Below, in pieces: positions 63,929 through 64,000 of a DNA stretch of 64,000 nucleotides (the stretch's first letter is position 1; each line of letters opens with the position of its first letter). A program made the translations under genes and the position numbers. The notes below the pieces were generated by a model, which saw only the letters and a program-made list of their open reading frames with translations, had not been told where the DNA came from and made no database searches. The DNA is from Ruminococcus sp. (GTDB lineage: Bacteria; Bacillota; Clostridia; Oscillospirales; Ruminococcaceae), in the NCBI GenBank assembly GCA_029062165.1, contig JAIDQQ010000024.1:1-64000 (forward strand), given 5' to 3'.

Positions 63929-64000
63929 TATACATTTACCTTTCTGTTTGGATTTTATTTATACTTTCTCTTGTTTCTTGAATATTTTTTCTTTTATATT

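Overview
The window looks like a chromosomal segment of a low-GC, anaerobic, fibre-degrading Clostridia member, most like Ruminococcus (Oscillospiraceae). Pointers are a cytoplasmic GH94 cellobiose phosphorylase, six secreted proteins with type I dockerins, a ferredoxin-linked 2-oxoacid oxidoreductase, a FabK-type fatty acid pathway and an HrcA/CIRCE heat-shock operon. Promoters are unusually easy to read: many are TTGACA-N17-TATAAT or one or two bases off. The genus is an inference from gene content; no rRNA or marker-gene search was possible.

Layout. 0-4.3 kb: a probable orphan small RNA, then a minus-strand operon fabD-aroE-LRR protein-aroK-amidohydrolase. 4.5-13.8 kb: the fatty acid operon fabH-fabK-(zinc ribbon)-fabG-fabF-accB-(unknown)-fabZ-accC-accD-accA-acpP. 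13.9-17.1 kb: a P-loop ATPase with korDABC. 17.2-20.4 kb: an XRE repressor facing a small membrane protein, and a TPM/zinc-ribbon pair. 20.6-27.3 kb: citrate synthase, two BspA-type LRR proteins around an aldose epimerase, and cellobiose phosphorylase. 27.4-31.7 kb: small regulators and accessory genes, and a dockerin protein. 31.8-36.4 kb: a CNNM/CorC-type transporter and an MFS exporter, each behind a short leader peptide, with three small unknown genes inserted at the MFS 3' end, then feoA. 36.4-43.3 kb: nine phage-derived capsid/packaging genes without tail tube, lysis or integration genes. 43.5-46.2 kb: three tandem SUKH-3 immunity paralogues. 46.2-47.2 kb: azlCD. 47.3-51.7 kb: a secreted locus with a dockerin-only protein, a trypsin-like protease and four dockerin-tailed paralogues. 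51.8-56.1 kb: nitroreductase, an unknown gene, a SUKH-1 gene, then ylxM-ffh-(small membrane protein)-rpsP-khpA. 56.1-61.3 kb: hrcA-grpE-(unknown)-dnaK-dnaJ. 61.5-63.9 kb: a lipoprotein solute-binding protein.

How it works together. The acetyl-CoA carboxylase and FAS II genes form one nearly complete supply line; fabD is transcribed divergently with shikimate genes. Citrate synthase and KorDABC fit a partial TCA route to 2-oxoglutarate and succinyl-CoA. Cellobiose phosphorylase and the epimerase serve cellodextrin use, while the dockerin proteins suggest attachment to an extracellular cohesin scaffold.

The most interesting signals are: (1) small immunity-like genes bracketed by duplicated 3' ends of the host gene, seen independently at 33.3-34.8 kb and 52.9-53.4 kb; (2) two leader-peptide systems, one upstream of the CNNM transporter with an acidic/proline peptide and a perfect anti-Shine-Dalgarno arm, and one upstream of the MFS exporter with competing hairpins; (3) a conserved promoter, including its spacer, shared by two distant dockerin transcription units; (4) a compact capsid cluster that may be domesticated. 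Functions are assigned by reading motifs; no database search was run.
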